A DNA stretch of 64,000 nucleotides from Bradyrhizobium sp. ISRA464 (lineage in GTDB: Bacteria; Pseudomonadota; Alphaproteobacteria; Rhizobiales; Xanthobacteraceae): positions 4,774,001-4,838,000 of the forward strand of contig NZ_CP094526.1 in assembly GCF_029910095.1 (NCBI RefSeq), in the 5' to 3' direction. The translations under genes and the position numbers were made by a program. The notes beneath the pieces were generated by a model. That model saw only the letters and a list, made by a program, of their open reading frames with translations, ran no database searches and was not told where the DNA came from. Every line of letters begins with the position of its first letter. Positions within the stretch are counted from its first letter, which is position 1. Shown piece by piece: positions 25,774 to 35,220 of the stretch.

Positions 25774-26925
25774 CTACACTCCGAGCACGTGGACGGCCGA
25801 CGCGGCATGATCGACGCCGGCGATGCCGCCGCCCGTACACTGGGTCAATCCGATCCGTGCCCCCTCGACTTGCCGCTTGCCGGCCCGGCTCTGGAGCTGC
25901 CAGGCGATCTCGACCATTTGCGCGACGCCGGTGGCGCCGAGCGGATGCCCCTTGGCGAGCAACCCGCCGCTCGGATTGACGGGCACGCGTCCGCCGAGAG
26001 CCGTGCCGCCGCTGCGGAGCAGCGCAGCCCCCTCGCCCGGCTCCGCGAGACCCAGCGCCTCGTAGTACAGGAGCTCGGCGATCGTGAAAGCATCGTGCAG
26101 CTCGACGACGTTGACGTCGCGCGGACCCAGACCCGCATTTTCGTAAGCCAGCCGCGCGGTCCGTGCGGTGATCTCGGCGTCGAGAATATCGTCGCAACCT
26201 TCCTCCAGCAGGCCGGATTGCACGGCCGAACCGAGGACGCGCACGGCAGGGCGCGCAGACGACGGACGAACCGTCGTCAGCACCACTGCCGCGGCGCCGT
26301 CGACCATGGACGGACAGCACTGCAGCAATGTCAGCGGCTCCGCGACGGGCCGGGACTGGAGCACTTCGTCGATCGACACGGCCTTGCGCTGCTGCGCCAG
26401 CGGATTGAGCTCGCCATGGGCCCGGTTCTTGACGGCGACGCCGGCCAGTATCTCGGGCTTTTCATTGCGCTCGTGCAGATAGCGAGTCCCGCGCATCGCG
26501 TAGACGGTCGGCAGCGTCATGCCCTGCGCAGCGTACAGCTCGGTCTTGTAGTCGTTCCGTTGCAGCGGGATCGTCCCGCCGCCGAGCGACGTCAGCTTCT
26601 CGACGCCCCAGACGAGAACAGTGTCGTAGATGCCGAGCCGAAGCGCATGGCAGGCGAGGTGCACCGCTGTTGCCCCGCTCGCGCAGGCGTTCTCCACATT
26701 GTAGAGGGCCGGCCCCGTGATGCCGAGATCCCGCATGAGCACCTGGCCCAGCACCATGCCGCCGTACACATTGGCGTTGTACATCGCTTGAATGCGGTCG
26801 GCCGCAATTTCGGCGTCGGTAAGCGCACCGAGCACCGCGGACTGCGCGAGATCCTGCATGGAGAGGTCGTTGTGGCGGCCGAAGGCGGTCATCGCCGCAC
26901 CGGCGATATAGACGGTCGTTGTCAT
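25774..26925 (-). CDS. Thiolase family protein (SCP-x/lipid-transfer type)
   Basis: This 383-residue thiolase-fold protein has the acyl-accepting Cys81 in ENACASGATA, His in ELHDAF, the active-site loop GGLLAKGHPLGATG and a second Cys in TQCTGGG. The HDAF and GHPxGATG combination is typical of SCP-x-like thiolases of degradative operons. It should cleave a 3-ketoacyl-CoA to acetyl- or propionyl-CoA. The start overlaps the upstream OB-fold gene by 4 bases. Such thiolases commonly need a DUF35 partner, which is exactly the neighbour here. Confidence 0.88.
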   Translation of the reverse strand: MTTTVYIAGAAMTAFGRHNDLSMQDLAQSAVLGALTDAEIAADRIQAMYNANVYGGMVLGQVLMRDLGITGPALYNVENACASGATAVHLACHALRLGIYDTVLVWGVEKLTSLGGGTIPLQRNDYKTELYAAQGMTLPTVYAMRGTRYLHERNEKPEILAGVAVKNRAHGELNPLAQQRKAVSIDEVLQSRPVAEPLTLLQCCPSMVDGAAAVVLTTVRPSSARPAVRVLGSAVQSGLLEEGCDDILDAEITARTARLAYENAGLGPRDVNVVELHDAFTIAELLYYEALGLAEPGEGAALLRSGGTALGGRVPVNPSGGLLAKGHPLGATGVAQMVEIAWQLQSRAGKRQVEGARIGLTQCTGGGIAGVDHAASAVHVLGV

Positions 26926-27323
26926 GATCGGGCCTCCTCGGCGGGAACGAATGCGTAGGTGGTCGCGGCGCCCTGCTCGGCGATCCGCGCTTCGACCGGC
27001 ATGCCGACCAGCGGGCGCTGCTCCTGCGGCAGGAGCAGTCGTCCGAAAACGCGCGCGCCTTCCGGAAAGTCCGCGTAGATGACGACGAAAGGCTGTTCGC
27101 TGGTTTTCGGATTCGGGTGGATTACCGAAAAGCTGTAGAGCCGTGCAATTCGCGACAGGGTCACCGTCTCATAGCCGTGCGCACTCGGCGATCGTGCCGG
27201 AACGGGAGGGAAGACACACTGGCCGGTTGCGCGGTCGCGGGATGCAAACAGCCTCCCGGACGCTTGCGAGCCGATGGCGTCGCGATCTGCCGAGACCGTC
27301 TCGACGTTCGAAAGCTGGTTCAT
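26922..27323 (-). CDS. DUF35 OB-fold protein, thiolase partner
   Basis: This 133-residue protein has a DUF35 layout: an N-terminal stretch where many members carry a zinc ribbon (here only a single Cys in GQCVFPP is seen, so the ribbon is degenerate) and an OB-fold with VIYADFPEGARVFGRLL and VGMPVEARI. The ATG at 27323 has GGAGG four bases upstream. It is the first gene of the acyl-CoA operon and overlaps the thiolase by 4 bases. DUF35 proteins form complexes with SCP-x-type thiolases, so this is its likely role. An operator at 27421-27443 lies 98 bp upstream. Confidence 0.83.
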   Translation of the reverse strand: MNQLSNVETVSADRDAIGSQASGRLFASRDRATGQCVFPPVPARSPSAHGYETVTLSRIARLYSFSVIHPNPKTSEQPFVVIYADFPEGARVFGRLLLPQEQRPLVGMPVEARIAEQGAATTYAFVPAEEARS

Positions 27324-27420
27324 TGATCCTCCCGGGAAACCGAAGGCGTGCCGAGCAAGCCATTGGCCGAGAGGTTTAGGCGGATATCGCGCGGGCTCAG
27401 AACGAGAAACGCGGGGGCCA

Positions 27421-27443
27421 TTGTTGACTAAAAGGCAACGATC
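27421..27443. promoter_or_regulatory. LysR-type operator, site 1
   Basis: A 23-bp site beginning TTGTTGACTA and ending GGCAACGATC lies between the divergent DUF35 operon and the LysR gene. Its halves GTTG and CAAC are inverted, as in LysR-type T-N11-A boxes. Near-identical 23-bp sites occur at 35221-35243 and 35298-35320. Confidence 0.75.
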
Positions 27444-27462
27444 GGCGCATAGTCGCGGCACG

Positions 27463-28401
27463 ATGGACCGATTGCCTCCGCTCAATCCGCTGCGCGCCTT
27501 CGAGGCCGCCGCAAAGTTACGCAGCATCCGCGGTGCGGCGGAGCTTCTGTCCGTGACGCCCGGCGCCGTGAGCCGGCAGGTGCAGATTCTCGAATCTCAT
27601 CTCGGCGTGAAGCTGTTTCGCCGCGAGCCGCGCGCGGTGGCGTTGACCGCCGAGGGAGAGCAGTATCTCGAAGCCATCGCGCACCATCTCGACGGGATCC
27701 GTGACGCGACCCGCAAGCTGACGGGAGAACGCTCGGGCAATGCCCTGAAGATCAGGGCCTACACTACCTTCGCGATGAAATGGCTGGTGCCGCGCCTGTC
27801 GTCCTATCAGGCGATGAACCGACTGAACGAGGTTCGCCTCACGACCTCATTGGAAGAGGTCGATTTCCGGAACGAGGATGTCGACTGCGCGGTGCGCCTT
27901 GGCGACGGAAACTGGCCTGGACTGGGCGTGGACAGGCTCGTGGCAAACCATCTGATTCCCGTTTGCAGCCCCAAATATCGGCGGGAGTTCGAGCTGAAGC
28001 AGAAAGGCGATCTTCGCCGCGTGCCGCTGCTGCACTCGCTGGCGCGGCCGGACGACTGGATGTTGTGGCTCAAGGCGGCGCAGCTCACCGACATCGATCC
28101 CTATGCGGGACCGAAATTCACGAGCTCCGTCCTCGCCTACCAGGCTGCGCTCGACAGCCAGGGCGTCGCGATCGCGCAGCGCGTGCTCGTGGCCGATGAC
28201 CTGCGCGCAAGGCGCCTGGTTCAGCCCTTCGGCCCGACGCTCGATCGCGAGGGATTCACCTATTACCTGATCTATCCTCAGAAGAGCCTGCGCAAGCCGG
28301 CATTCCGGCAATTTCGAAGCTGGCTGGTCGAGCAGACCCAGGCTGAAGACGAGCCGCCGGCGTCGCCGGCGGGTCGCAAATTGCGCAAGGCGATGGCCTG
28401 A
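27463..28401 (+). CDS. LysR family transcriptional regulator (GcvA-like)
   Basis: This 312-residue LysR-type regulator has an N-terminal winged helix-turn-helix (residues 6-65; FEAAAKLRSIRGAAELLSVT and AVSRQVQILESHLGVKLF). An effector-binding domain follows, with DVDCAVRLGDGNWPGL typical of GcvA/AmpR-like members. The ATG at 27463 was chosen; the frame extends upstream through the operator, which would be odd. It is divergent from the acyl-CoA operon and 20 bp from operator site 1. Identical-type sites before the second operon at 35.2 kb suggest that it controls both. The inducer is unknown but is probably a pathway intermediate. Confidence 0.88.
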   Translation: MDRLPPLNPLRAFEAAAKLRSIRGAAELLSVTPGAVSRQVQILESHLGVKLFRREPRAVALTAEGEQYLEAIAHHLDGIRDATRKLTGERSGNALKIRAYTTFAMKWLVPRLSSYQAMNRLNEVRLTTSLEEVDFRNEDVDCAVRLGDGNWPGLGVDRLVANHLIPVCSPKYRREFELKQKGDLRRVPLLHSLARPDDWMLWLKAAQLTDIDPYAGPKFTSSVLAYQAALDSQGVAIAQRVLVADDLRARRLVQPFGPTLDREGFTYYLIYPQKSLRKPAFRQFRSWLVEQTQAEDEPPASPAGRKLRKAMA

Positions 28402-28412
28402 CCGGAGCCAAT

Positions 28413-29035
28413 AACCTCCAGCAAAGCTGGAGGTTTGATTGGGAACCGCCAAAGGCGGTTTTAAGGGATGTTAGGACGATTGCTTGGATTTTGGGGCAGC
28501 TGAAATCTTTAGCTCAAACTGATCCAGTTGCTGGTCGGCCATTTCCTGATTCTTGATGTAGGCCCGGATCATTTCCTCATCGCGGCCGACGGTCGTGACA
28601 AAATATCCGCGTGCCCAGAATTTGTGGCCCAGGAAATTTCGCATCTTCCGTTCGACGTTCTGCGCGATCCAGATCGAACTCTTCCCCTTCATATACCCGA
28701 TGATCTGCGCCACCGAATATTTCGGAGGTATCGATATCAGCATGTGGACATGATCCGGCATCAGGTGACCTTCCTCGATCCGGCACTCCTTCCGTCGTGC
28801 CAGATCGTGAAATACCTGGCCCAGATGTCGCTTGATCTTCCCGAACAGCAGCTTCTTGCGGTACTTCGGCGTAAACACGACGTGGTACTTGCACTCCCAA
28901 GTCGCGTGATTAAGATGATTGTACTCTGCTTCCATCATGGTCTCCTTGAGGGTTCTTGGCGGTTCCCCAAGGAGACTCCATGACTTCATTCCCGCAGCTG
29001 TAGAACTGCCGGTTTTCGCCCCGCCATAGGCGGGG
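28413..29035. mobile_element. IS200-type insertion sequence
   Basis: One Y1 transposase gene is flanked by hairpins: a 10-bp stem at 28413-28435, a 7-bp stem at 28444-28460, and at the right a 7-bp stem (CCCCGCC/GGCGGGG) at 29019-29035. There are no inverted terminal repeats, as usual for IS200/IS605. The outer limits are approximate. It lies between the LysR gene and the broken alcohol dehydrogenase gene. Confidence 0.7.
28471..28938 (-). CDS. tnpA: IS200/IS605 family transposase TnpA
   Basis: This protein of about 155 residues belongs to the Y1 HUH transposase family. It shows CKYHVVFTPKYRKKLL, the metal-binding HUH motif MPDHVHMLISIPP and the helix GRDEEMIRAYIKNQEM with a Tyr as the likely nucleophile. 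Two adjacent ATGs (28938, 28935) follow AAGGAG. It is full length and has no visible defect. These enzymes cut single-stranded DNA at hairpin ends and move the element without duplicating the target. Confidence 0.9.
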   Translation of the reverse strand: MMEAEYNHLNHATWECKYHVVFTPKYRKKLLFGKIKRHLGQVFHDLARRKECRIEEGHLMPDHVHMLISIPPKYSVAQIIGYMKGKSSIWIAQNVERKMRNFLGHKFWARGYFVTTVGRDEEMIRAYIKNQEMADQQLDQFELKISAAPKSKQSS

Positions 29036-29085
29036 GCTTAGCAGGCTTGGTTACACTCATCCGGTCGGCACCAAGCGTGTATTGT

Positions 29086-30300
29086 TCAGGCGATGCAGGC
29101 TGTGAGAATCGCTTCGGCCTGGCTGACCGTCATCTTCCTCGGCGCAAGGCTCTCGATCACCGTGTCGTCGGTGATCTTCATCGACTTGAACCGCTCGATC
29201 CCGGCCGTGCCGGCGTAAAGTCCAGGCGCGGCGCGTTCGGCCATTTCCCGAACCTGCTGCTTCGGCAGGGCATCCCTGGCCCAGTGCATGGGGAAACCGA
29301 TGTCTTCGTAGAGCTGCCGCAACGCGGAAACAGCCAGGTCGGTGGCCTATTGGGGCGAGCAGTCGTCATGCAGGCGGACGCCGAGCGCCCGGGCCACATG
29401 TGGCGCTTTGGCCGGCAGCACCATCAGATTGAACGCCAGAACGTGGGGCATCAACACGCCCACGCCGAGCGTATGCGGCATGTCGACGAGACCTTCGAGC
29501 GGCAGCGACAGGGTGTGCGCATGCCCCAGGCGCGCGTTGCCGCACGCGATGTTGGCCATCGATGAAGCCAGAAGATTGTCCGCACGCGCATTGACGTCGT
29601 GGAGGCCGCAAACCGATGCGCGGAGCGAGGACGCCTGCAACCTGATCGCCTCGAGCGCGATCGCATCGGTGAGCGGGGATGCGAGACTGCTGGTGTAGGC
29701 CTCCAGGGCATGGGTCATTGCGTCCACGCCAGTCGCCGCGGCAATGCGCAGCGGCAGCGACTCAAGCACGGCCGGATCCAGAATGGCGACATCGGGAAAG
29801 CTGAGCGGCCCTCCGCACACCAGCTTGGCATGGTTCTCGTCATCCTTGACCACGGTCCATTGCGACACCTCTGAGCCAGACCCGGCCGTGGTCGGGACCA
29901 TCACCATCGGCAATGCGCGGCGTTCGAAATTGCCGACGCCTGTGCAGTCGCGGAGCGACTTCCCGTTAGCGCCGACGATCGCGATTCCCTTGCCGGCGCA
30001 CATCACCGACCCGCCCCCAATGCTGATCACGGCACCGACCGACTGCTCGCGCGCCCGTTTGCCCTGCGCGTCGATCTGTCTGACGCGCGCGTCGATCTCG
30101 CATTCCTCAAACCGCAGCACCGACAGTCCCGCGGCAACGAGCTGCTCGAACGCGCGTTGATAGCAGGATTGCCGGGAGATGATCGGGTCGGAGACGAGCA
30201 TCACGGATTTGACCGCGAAGCCCTTGACCGTTGCTGCGAGCGATTCGAGTGCGCCGATCCCGGAGATGATGCGGGTCGGCATATGATAGACATTGGACAC
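29086..30300 (-). pseudogene. Iron-containing alcohol dehydrogenase with in-frame stop
   Basis: The N-terminal 317 codons (29350-30300) carry GGGSVMCAGKGIA, VPTTAGSGSEVSQ and the metal-ligand region NARLGHAHTLSLPLEG and PHTLGVGVLMPHVL of group III alcohol dehydrogenases. A TAG at 29347-29349 interrupts the frame. The same frame continues (ATDLAVSALRQLYEDIGFP) to the normal C-terminus at 29086. The mutation is plausibly GAG to TAG. The start is GTG at 30300. The product would lose about 87 residues, so it is probably inactive. It is the last gene of the second operon of island 2, next to an aldehyde dehydrogenase that would use its product. Confidence 0.83.
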
Positions 30301-30361
30301 GATTGGTGGCTCCGGGCTGACGGATCTCAGCAGGTTTGGCGCGGCTTGTGGATGACGGCTC

Positions 30362-31840
30362 TCAACTGAGCACGAACGGGTTTGCGATGCCGGGCTTCGG
30401 ATTGATGAACACGCTCTTTTCCTCGAGGTATTCGTAGATCGCGTTCAGGCCGTTCTCCCGGCCGAGCCCCGACGCCTTGACGCCGCCGAAGGGAGCGAGA
30501 TAGCTCACCAGCCGATAGGCGTTAACCCAGACCGTGCCCGCCTCGAGCCGTTTCGGCAGCAGCATGGCCCGCTGGAGATCGCGCGACCAAACGCCGGCTG
30601 CCAGCCCATAGGGGCTGTCATTGGCGATCGCGACCGCTTCGTCATCGGTCTCGAATTTCAGCACGGCAAGGACCGGCCCGAACACCTCTTCGCGAGCGAT
30701 GCGCATGTTGTTGGATACGCCGGTGAAGATCGTCGGCTCGACGAAAAGCCCCTTCTCGCAGCCCGGCCGACGCGAACGCTCGCCGCCAAGCACACATTCG
30801 GCCCCTTCCTTTCTGGCAATGTCGAAATAGGCGAGAACCTTCTCGAATTGCGGCTGCGTGGACACCGGGGCGATATTCGTCTCGGGCTTTCGCGGGTCTC
30901 CGAGACGTGCCGTCTGCATGAACTTCACCAGACGCGCGACGAATTCGTCGTGGATCGAGGAATGCACCAGAAGGCGCGAGCCGGCCATGCAGGTCTGCCC
31001 CGTCGCCGCAAAGATGCCCGATACGACGCCCTTGACCGCGTCATCGAGATCCGCATCGCTGAACACGATGTTGGCCGACTTGCCGCCGAGTTCGAGCGAG
31101 ACGCGCTTGATGTTTTCAGCGGCCGCCGCGTAGACATGCCGGCCGCCGTTCTCGCTTCCGGTGAACGCAATGCGCGCCACGAGCGGATGCTTGACCATGG
31201 GTTCGCCGACCTCCGGTCCAAATCCGGTGATGACGTTGACCACCCCCGGCGGGAAGCCTGCCTCTTCGCACAGCCGGGCGAACGCAATCGTGGAGGCCGA
31301 CGAAAACTCGGACGGCTTGATCACGATCGTATTGCCGGCGGCGAGCGCGGGAGCGATCTTCCACGCGGCGAGCAGCAGCGGAGAATTCCAGGGCGCGATC
31401 GCCGCGACGACGCCCAGCGGCTCGTGCAGCGTGTAATGAAAGACGCCCGGCTTGTCGATCGGCGTGACGCGGCCTTCGACCTTGTCCGCCAATCCGGCAT
31501 AATAATAGAACCATTGCGGCAGATATCGCATCTGGCCGAGCATCTCGGCCTTGAGCTTGCCGTTGTCGTTCACCTCGAGCTCGGCCAATTCCTCGGCGTG
31601 ACGAGCAATGAGGTCGCCGAGCCGGTGCAGCAGCAGTCCCCTTGCGCTGGCGGTCATCGACGGCCAGGGGCCGCTCCGGAAGGCCTTGGACGCGGCCTGG
31701 ACCGCCGCGTCGGCATCTGCGGCCTTGCCCCGTGGCATGCGCGCCCAGTCGCGGCCGGTATACGGGTCCATGCTCGTGAACCATTCGCCGTCTTCGGCCC
31801 GGCGCCATTCGTTGCCGATCCGCATCAAGAATTCCTGCAT
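30362..31840 (-). CDS. NAD(P)-dependent aldehyde dehydrogenase
   Basis: This 492-residue enzyme of the aldehyde dehydrogenase superfamily shows APWNSPLLLAAWKIAPALAAGN, FTGSENGGRH, the general-base Glu in VSLELGGKSA, and the nucleophile Cys in GQTCMAGSRL, followed by REEVFGPVLAVL. Start ATG 31840 has AAAGG upstream; the frame is open further upstream but overlaps the transporter gene. It would oxidise an aldehyde to the acid, or to a CoA ester if specialised. It lies between the transporter and the alcohol dehydrogenase genes, which points to alcohol-aldehyde-acid conversion. Confidence 0.88.
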   Translation of the reverse strand: MQEFLMRIGNEWRRAEDGEWFTSMDPYTGRDWARMPRGKAADADAAVQAASKAFRSGPWPSMTASARGLLLHRLGDLIARHAEELAELEVNDNGKLKAEMLGQMRYLPQWFYYYAGLADKVEGRVTPIDKPGVFHYTLHEPLGVVAAIAPWNSPLLLAAWKIAPALAAGNTIVIKPSEFSSASTIAFARLCEEAGFPPGVVNVITGFGPEVGEPMVKHPLVARIAFTGSENGGRHVYAAAAENIKRVSLELGGKSANIVFSDADLDDAVKGVVSGIFAATGQTCMAGSRLLVHSSIHDEFVARLVKFMQTARLGDPRKPETNIAPVSTQPQFEKVLAYFDIARKEGAECVLGGERSRRPGCEKGLFVEPTIFTGVSNNMRIAREEVFGPVLAVLKFETDDEAVAIANDSPYGLAAGVWSRDLQRAMLLPKRLEAGTVWVNAYRLVSYLAPFGGVKASGLGRENGLNAIYEYLEEKSVFINPKPGIANPFVLS

Positions 31841-31917
31841 ATCCGAACCTTTCATAGGAGCGACGGTGCGACGCACCGCCCAACCAATCCATGTCTCTCG
31901 CACCGTTCCGCCGCGCA

Positions 31918-33582
31918 TCACGCCCCGGAGATGTCGATCCCCTTCGTCTCCTTGGCGAGCACGAGCGCAATGACGAAGGCGACGCCGGCCACGATGCTGG
32001 GATAGAGCAGCCCGGCATAGATATCTCCCGTCGCCGCATTGATGGCGAAGGTGGTCGCGGGCAAGAATCCGCCGAACCATGCGGCCCCGAGATGATAAGG
32101 AAACGACATCGCCGTGTAGCGGATGCGTGACGGAAACAACTCGATGAGCGCCGTGCAGCTCGGCGCAAAGGTCATCGTTCCAAGGCTGAGCAGAAGGACG
32201 AGAACGAGGATGATGCCGGGCTTGTTGATCGAGGCCGGATCGACCTGATCCAGCACGTATCCCCGCTTCTTCAGGGTCGCCGCCAAGGCTGCATTGAATT
32301 CCTTCTCCCTGCTTGCGGCCTGATCACCCAAAGCGTCGAAGCCCTGGACGACGTCGTCCCCGATTTTGACCAGGGCTACCGCGCCAGGCGATGCAGGGCT
32401 GCTCTGATAGTTGAGGCCGAGCCTGGCAACGGCTGCTCTGACGACGTCGCAAGATGACGTGAAGCGTGCGGCCCCGCTCGGGTTGAATTGCACCGAACAT
32501 CGCGCTGGGTCCGCGACGACGACGATCGGATTCTCGCGCTGAGCCTTGTCGAGATCCGGATTGCCGAAATGCGCAAGCCCGTGAAACAACGGAATGATGA
32601 GAACGGCGCCGAGCAGATAGCCGGTCAGATAGACCGGCTTGCGACCGATGCGATCCGACAGGGCACCGAAGAGGATGTAGAGCGGCGCCGTCACCACGGT
32701 TGCGGCAATGACGAGCTGATTGGCTGTGGTCCCGTCGATCTTCAGGACTTTCGTCAGGAAGAACAGCGAATAGAACTGGCCGGTGTACCAGATGACGGCC
32801 TGGCCCGGGACGATGCCAAAGAGCGCGATCAGCACGAGCTTCAGGTACCGCCACTCACCAAACGTCTCGCCGATCGGCGCCTTGGACGCGCGGCCCTCCT
32901 CCTTCATCCGCCGGAATTCCGGCGTCTCATCGAGCTTCAGGCGGATCCAGAGGGAGACCGCGAGCAACAACACCGAAACGAGGAATGGAATGCGCCAGCC
33001 CCACGCGGCAAAATCAGGTTCGCTCAGGACGAAGCGGAGCGGAATGATGACGCCGACCGCGAGCAGAAAGCCGAGTGCCGCGGTCAGAATGATCCACGCG
33101 GTCCACGCGCCGCGCCGATCGGCGGGAGCGTGCTCCGCGACATAGATCATTGCGCCGCCGAACTCGCCGCCCAGCGCAAGCCCCTGAAGCATGCGCATCG
33201 TGATGAAGAGAACGGGTGCCGCAATGCCGATATTGGCGTAGGTCGGCAACAGGCCGATGGAAAGGGTCGACAGCCCCATCAAGACGATCGTCACGAGAAA
33301 CGTGTACTTTCGTCCGATCAGATCGCCGGCACGTCCGAACACGAGCGCGCCGAAAGGCCTGAGAAGGAAGCCTGCGGCAAAGCCGAGCAAGGTGAAAATG
33401 AAGCCGGCGGTCGGATTGACGCCGGAGAAGAACGCCTTGGTGATTTCCGTGGCGAGCAAGCCGATCAGAAAGAAATCGTAGATCTCGAACACGCTTCCGA
33501 GCGATGCAGCGAAGATGACGCGCCTTTCGTTCCGCGTCATGGTTGTCGCATCGTTGGCCGCGATGGCTGCCGTAATATCCAT
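31918..33582 (-). CDS. MFS transporter, metabolite:H+ symporter family, with central insertion
   Basis: This 554-residue transporter belongs to the MHS group (ShiA/ProP/KgtP-like): GSVFEIYDFFLIGLLA in helix 1, VFGRAGDLIGRKYTF at loop 2-3, and MLQGLALGGEFGGAMIYVAEH. Family members have about 430 residues. This one has about 115 extra residues (341-455) between helices 8 and 9. The insert is hydrophilic, with two cysteines (Cys362, Cys378), and should face the periplasm. ATG 33582 follows GAGGG. It probably imports the organic acid that the neighbouring genes degrade. Confidence 0.86.
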   Translation of the reverse strand: MDITAAIAANDATTMTRNERRVIFAASLGSVFEIYDFFLIGLLATEITKAFFSGVNPTAGFIFTLLGFAAGFLLRPFGALVFGRAGDLIGRKYTFLVTIVLMGLSTLSIGLLPTYANIGIAAPVLFITMRMLQGLALGGEFGGAMIYVAEHAPADRRGAWTAWIILTAALGFLLAVGVIIPLRFVLSEPDFAAWGWRIPFLVSVLLLAVSLWIRLKLDETPEFRRMKEEGRASKAPIGETFGEWRYLKLVLIALFGIVPGQAVIWYTGQFYSLFFLTKVLKIDGTTANQLVIAATVVTAPLYILFGALSDRIGRKPVYLTGYLLGAVLIIPLFHGLAHFGNPDLDKAQRENPIVVVADPARCSVQFNPSGAARFTSSCDVVRAAVARLGLNYQSSPASPGAVALVKIGDDVVQGFDALGDQAASREKEFNAALAATLKKRGYVLDQVDPASINKPGIILVLVLLLSLGTMTFAPSCTALIELFPSRIRYTAMSFPYHLGAAWFGGFLPATTFAINAATGDIYAGLLYPSIVAGVAFVIALVLAKETKGIDISGA

Positions 33583-33667
33583 AAATCCCTCACCCTCTAT
33601 CAATCATGGCGTCCGGGCCCGGCTCGTTCCGGGCCCGGACACTTGAAAATGTGAAATCGGCGACCGG

Positions 33668-35104
33668 TCAGGCGAAGACGGCGACCTTCGATTCCGCCGC
33701 TTGCGCCGCTGCATGAGCGCCGGCGATGCGACCAAAGGTCAACGAGCGAAGCACGGACGTCGCCGGTGGATACTCGTGGTAGAAGAGGCCCGTGACTTCT
33801 CCGGCAGCATAGAGATTCGGGATTGGGTTGCCCGACGGGGTCACGACACGCGCGTGAAGATCAGTGCGAACACCGCCATACGTGAAGCAGATCGCGGCGG
33901 TCAGCGGGATGCCGTAAAACGGCGGCGTGTCGAGCGGCACCGCCCAGTTCGATTTGGGCGGAGTAAGACCGGTCGTGCTTCGGCCGTCCAGTCTTCCGGG
34001 TTCAAACTTCCCGGGGACGGCTGCGGCGTTAAACGTGGCTACCGTCTTCCCGAGCCTGGCCGGATCGAGCCCCAGCTTGCCGGCCAGCACTTCGATCGTA
34101 TCGGCCTTCTCGGGGGGAACATCGCTGAGCATGCCCATCTCGACGCCGGGTATCTGCATCGTCTTGGCGTCCGCGATCCAGAAGGCCTTCTGGTTCTGGT
34201 TGCGCCAGATCTCGTAGCCGATGTGTTCGAAGGTGTTGTCCCAGGTATCTCTCCCCTCGTCGTAGAACCGGTCTGCCTCGCCGTTGACGAAAATACCGCC
34301 AGTGTAGGTGTAGATGACGGCATCGGCCCTGCTGGTGCGCGTGTCGATGGGTTCGGCGTGAATCATGTCGAACTGACCCGCGGTATCGGCGCCCAGCTCG
34401 AGCGCCATTCTCAGCCCGTCACCCCGATTGCTCGCAATTCCCGGCGCGATGAGCGGCAGGTCGCACGCGCGCGCGCCGATATACCGCGTCAGCATCTCGA
34501 CATTGCCTTCGAAGCCGCCGGACGCCAGTATGACCGCATCCGCTCCGATACGTTTAAGCTTGCCATCATTGCCGCGCACGATCAGACCGTCGACGGCGCC
34601 CGCATCCGACACAGACAGGCGTACGGCTTCGGTTTCATAGAGGATGTCGACATTGGCGTGCTTCTCAAGCGCGTTGAACAACGCTGAGACGATCGCCGCG
34701 CCGCCGCCGACTGGAAGGCCGGGCGGAGTGACACCGGCCTCGCCATTGAAGGTATGCGCGAACGGAAACTCCGGGAAGACGAGCTCGACACCCCTCTCCT
34801 CAATGAAACGGAGGGTTGCCGGCGTCTCCTGTTCGAGCTTGCGGCAGTATTCGAAGTCCGAACGCCCGCCGGAAACGCGACGAACCCGATCAGGCCAGTC
34901 AGCGTCGAGCTTGCGACTTTCGTTGATCCGCAAGAAAGCTCCGGTCCATTGGGTCGCTCCGCCGCGCGCCTCCTTCTTTGTGCGTTCAAGCACGGCGATC
35001 TGGACCGCTCGTCCGGCCGTGGCCTCGGCGTAAGTGACGGCGGCCGAGAGGCCCGCGGCCCCGCAGCCGACGACGACGAAATCGTAGTTCTTGACTGTTT
35101 GCAT
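33668..35104 (-). CDS. FAD-dependent dehydrogenase, fumarate reductase/tricarballylate dehydrogenase type
   Basis: This 478-residue flavoprotein has the dinucleotide motif VVVGCGAAGLSAAVTYAE, then ERTKKEARGGATQWTGAFLR, ASGGFEGN, and near the C-terminus FTYGGVRTDLHARV and AAGEVTGLFYHEYPPATS. The pattern fits the soluble fumarate reductase/TcuA/KstD superfamily, which dehydrogenates or reduces a C-C bond next to a carboxylate or keto group. Start ATG 35104 is preceded by AGGAGG. It is the first gene of an operon with the MHS transporter, ALDH and ADH genes. Two LysR-type sites (35221-35320) lie upstream. Substrate unknown; a di- or tricarboxylate is a fair guess. Confidence 0.85.
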   Translation of the reverse strand: MQTVKNYDFVVVGCGAAGLSAAVTYAEATAGRAVQIAVLERTKKEARGGATQWTGAFLRINESRKLDADWPDRVRRVSGGRSDFEYCRKLEQETPATLRFIEERGVELVFPEFPFAHTFNGEAGVTPPGLPVGGGAAIVSALFNALEKHANVDILYETEAVRLSVSDAGAVDGLIVRGNDGKLKRIGADAVILASGGFEGNVEMLTRYIGARACDLPLIAPGIASNRGDGLRMALELGADTAGQFDMIHAEPIDTRTSRADAVIYTYTGGIFVNGEADRFYDEGRDTWDNTFEHIGYEIWRNQNQKAFWIADAKTMQIPGVEMGMLSDVPPEKADTIEVLAGKLGLDPARLGKTVATFNAAAVPGKFEPGRLDGRSTTGLTPPKSNWAVPLDTPPFYGIPLTAAICFTYGGVRTDLHARVVTPSGNPIPNLYAAGEVTGLFYHEYPPATSVLRSLTFGRIAGAHAAAQAAESKVAVFA

Positions 35105-35220
35105 GTGGTCTCCTCCTGTCCGATTTTTCATTGAATTGGCTCTGCCCAAGCGGACTGGCATGGCACGCGGCGACCTTAGGCAGGTCGACGGATCGGGCAG
35201 CACGAGAAATTGGGAGGTCC

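Noticed and set aside
25789..26958. Plus-strand open frame of 389 codons
   Set aside because: Antisense to the thiolase gene, which has all catalytic motifs; the plus-strand translation is Arg- and His-rich with no recognisable fold.
28413..28460. Paired hairpins as terminators of the LysR gene
   Set aside because: They sit at the end of the IS200-type element, where such hairpins are required for transposition, so they are better assigned to the element, although they could also stop transcription.
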